Part shown: piece by piece, positions 63,691 through 64,000 of the stretch
How the letters are laid out: each line of letters starts with the position of its first letter
Position numbering within the stretch: position 1 is the stretch's first letter
Position numbers and translations under genes: made by a program
Origin: Myxococcales bacterium
GTDB taxonomy: Bacteria > Myxococcota_A > Polyangia > Polyangiales > Houyiibacteriaceae
DNA length: 64,000 nt
Reading direction: 5' to 3'
Assembly: GCA_029861865.1 (NCBI GenBank)
Contig: JAOTYL010000015.1
Coordinates: forward strand, 1-64,000
The notes under the pieces: model-generated
What the model was told of the DNA's origin: nothing
What the model saw: the letters and a program-made list of their open reading frames with translations, nothing else
Databases searched by the model: none

Positions 63691-64000
63691 ATGCTGAAAC
63701 TACTCACCGACAACGTCTGGGTCGCCGACACTCCCAACAGTTTCTATGGCCTGCAGTTTGGCGCGCGTATGACGATCGTCCGTTTGGGCGACGGCACGCT
63801 CTTCATGCATTCGCCAATCGCGATCGACGACACGATGAAGGCTGACATCGATGCCCTCGGGCCTGTCGGGCATATCGTCGCTCCTAATATCTTTCATCAC
63901 GTGTATGCAAAGCCGGCGAGCGAGCTCTATCCTTTGGCCAAGGTGCACCTTGCGCCCGGGCTCGAGAAGAAGCGCCCGGACTTGCGCGCGGATGCGATCC
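63691..64000 (+). CDS. DUF4336 protein, N-terminal part (runs off right edge)
   Basis: ATG 63691 opens a frame with no stop to base 64000 (103 codons). MLKLLTDNVWVADTPNSFYG then FGARMTIVRLGDGTLFMHSPIAIDDTMKADIDALGPVGHIVAPNIFHHVYAKPASELYPLAKVHLAPGLEKKRPDL is the N-terminal part of DUF4336, a metallo-beta-lactamase-like family. The HH in NIFHHVY sits where the family binds metal. The C-terminal part is outside the window. Confidence 0.85.
   Translation, partial: MLKLLTDNVWVADTPNSFYGLQFGARMTIVRLGDGTLFMHSPIAIDDTMKADIDALGPVGHIVAPNIFHHVYAKPASELYPLAKVHLAPGLEKKRPDLRADAI

Overview
The window is GC-rich, gene-dense bacterial chromosome. It most resembles Myxococcota (the former deltaproteobacteria). 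Pointers are a Hanks-type Ser/Thr kinase with a C-terminal membrane anchor, many Gly/Cys-rich lipoproteins, a DUF1571 protein with a LysM domain, and a large secreted oxidase ending in a MYXO-CTERM-like tail (Gly-Cys, hydrophobic stretch, Arg cluster). No rRNA, tRNA or CRISPR array was seen. All assignments come from reading translations and motifs; no database search was possible.

Layout. 1-6432 (minus): a compact run of a membrane protein with an MG2-like fold, secA, argJ and a secreted protein cut by the left edge. 6476-13682: fur, argS, an esterase, a helical protein, and on the minus strand gpmI overlapping a DUF1571/LysM protein, then a heme-oxygenase-like ABM protein and a 36-residue membrane peptide. 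13749-19045: a P450 with a promoter and palindrome, a SnoaL protein, then a plus-strand run of msrAB, a methyltransferase, a HELGH membrane protein and a radical SAM/SPASM enzyme, with TGATG overlaps at two of its three junctions. 18995-25611: lipid genes (acyl-CoA dehydrogenase, lipase-like hydrolase, thiolase, PlsC acyltransferase) with a lipoprotein and an MBL enzyme. 25664-33262: a PLD-like protein, an F420-type LLM oxidoreductase, then an MMPL exporter, a LolA-like protein, an outer-membrane barrel and a coiled-coil protein. 33299-40272: SDR, Baeyer-Villiger-type monooxygenase, SRPBCC protein, an overlapping KASIII pair of which one has lost its catalytic triad, hydrolases and a small GNAT protein. 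40353-48436: a Cys-repeat purple acid phosphatase lipoprotein, TPR, DUF4112, methyltransferase, rhodanese and kinase genes.

48599-54497 is the most unusual segment. A 1412-residue exported protein joins a copper-radical (galactose/glyoxal-type) oxidase, PA14, PKD, a beta-propeller and a two-heme cytochrome c. It is followed directly by a lipoprotein with a FixH/YtkA-like domain and a MauG/cytochrome-peroxidase diheme domain. The pair looks like one extracytoplasmic oxidation and electron-transfer unit.

54500-64000 is accessory in character. It holds a TetR/SRPBCC/lipoprotein operon with an operator inside a probably leaderless promoter, a thioredoxin, a Kazal and eight-cysteine lipoprotein, an SDR, a HigBA toxin-antitoxin pair, a TIGR01777 epimerase, a DUF3800 protein and a DUF4336 protein cut by the right edge. 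Several gene relics lie between them: epimerase, GNAT, alpha/beta hydrolase and the HsdR C-terminus. Two short palindrome families (copies at 11448/15040 and at 57158/60246) are also present.
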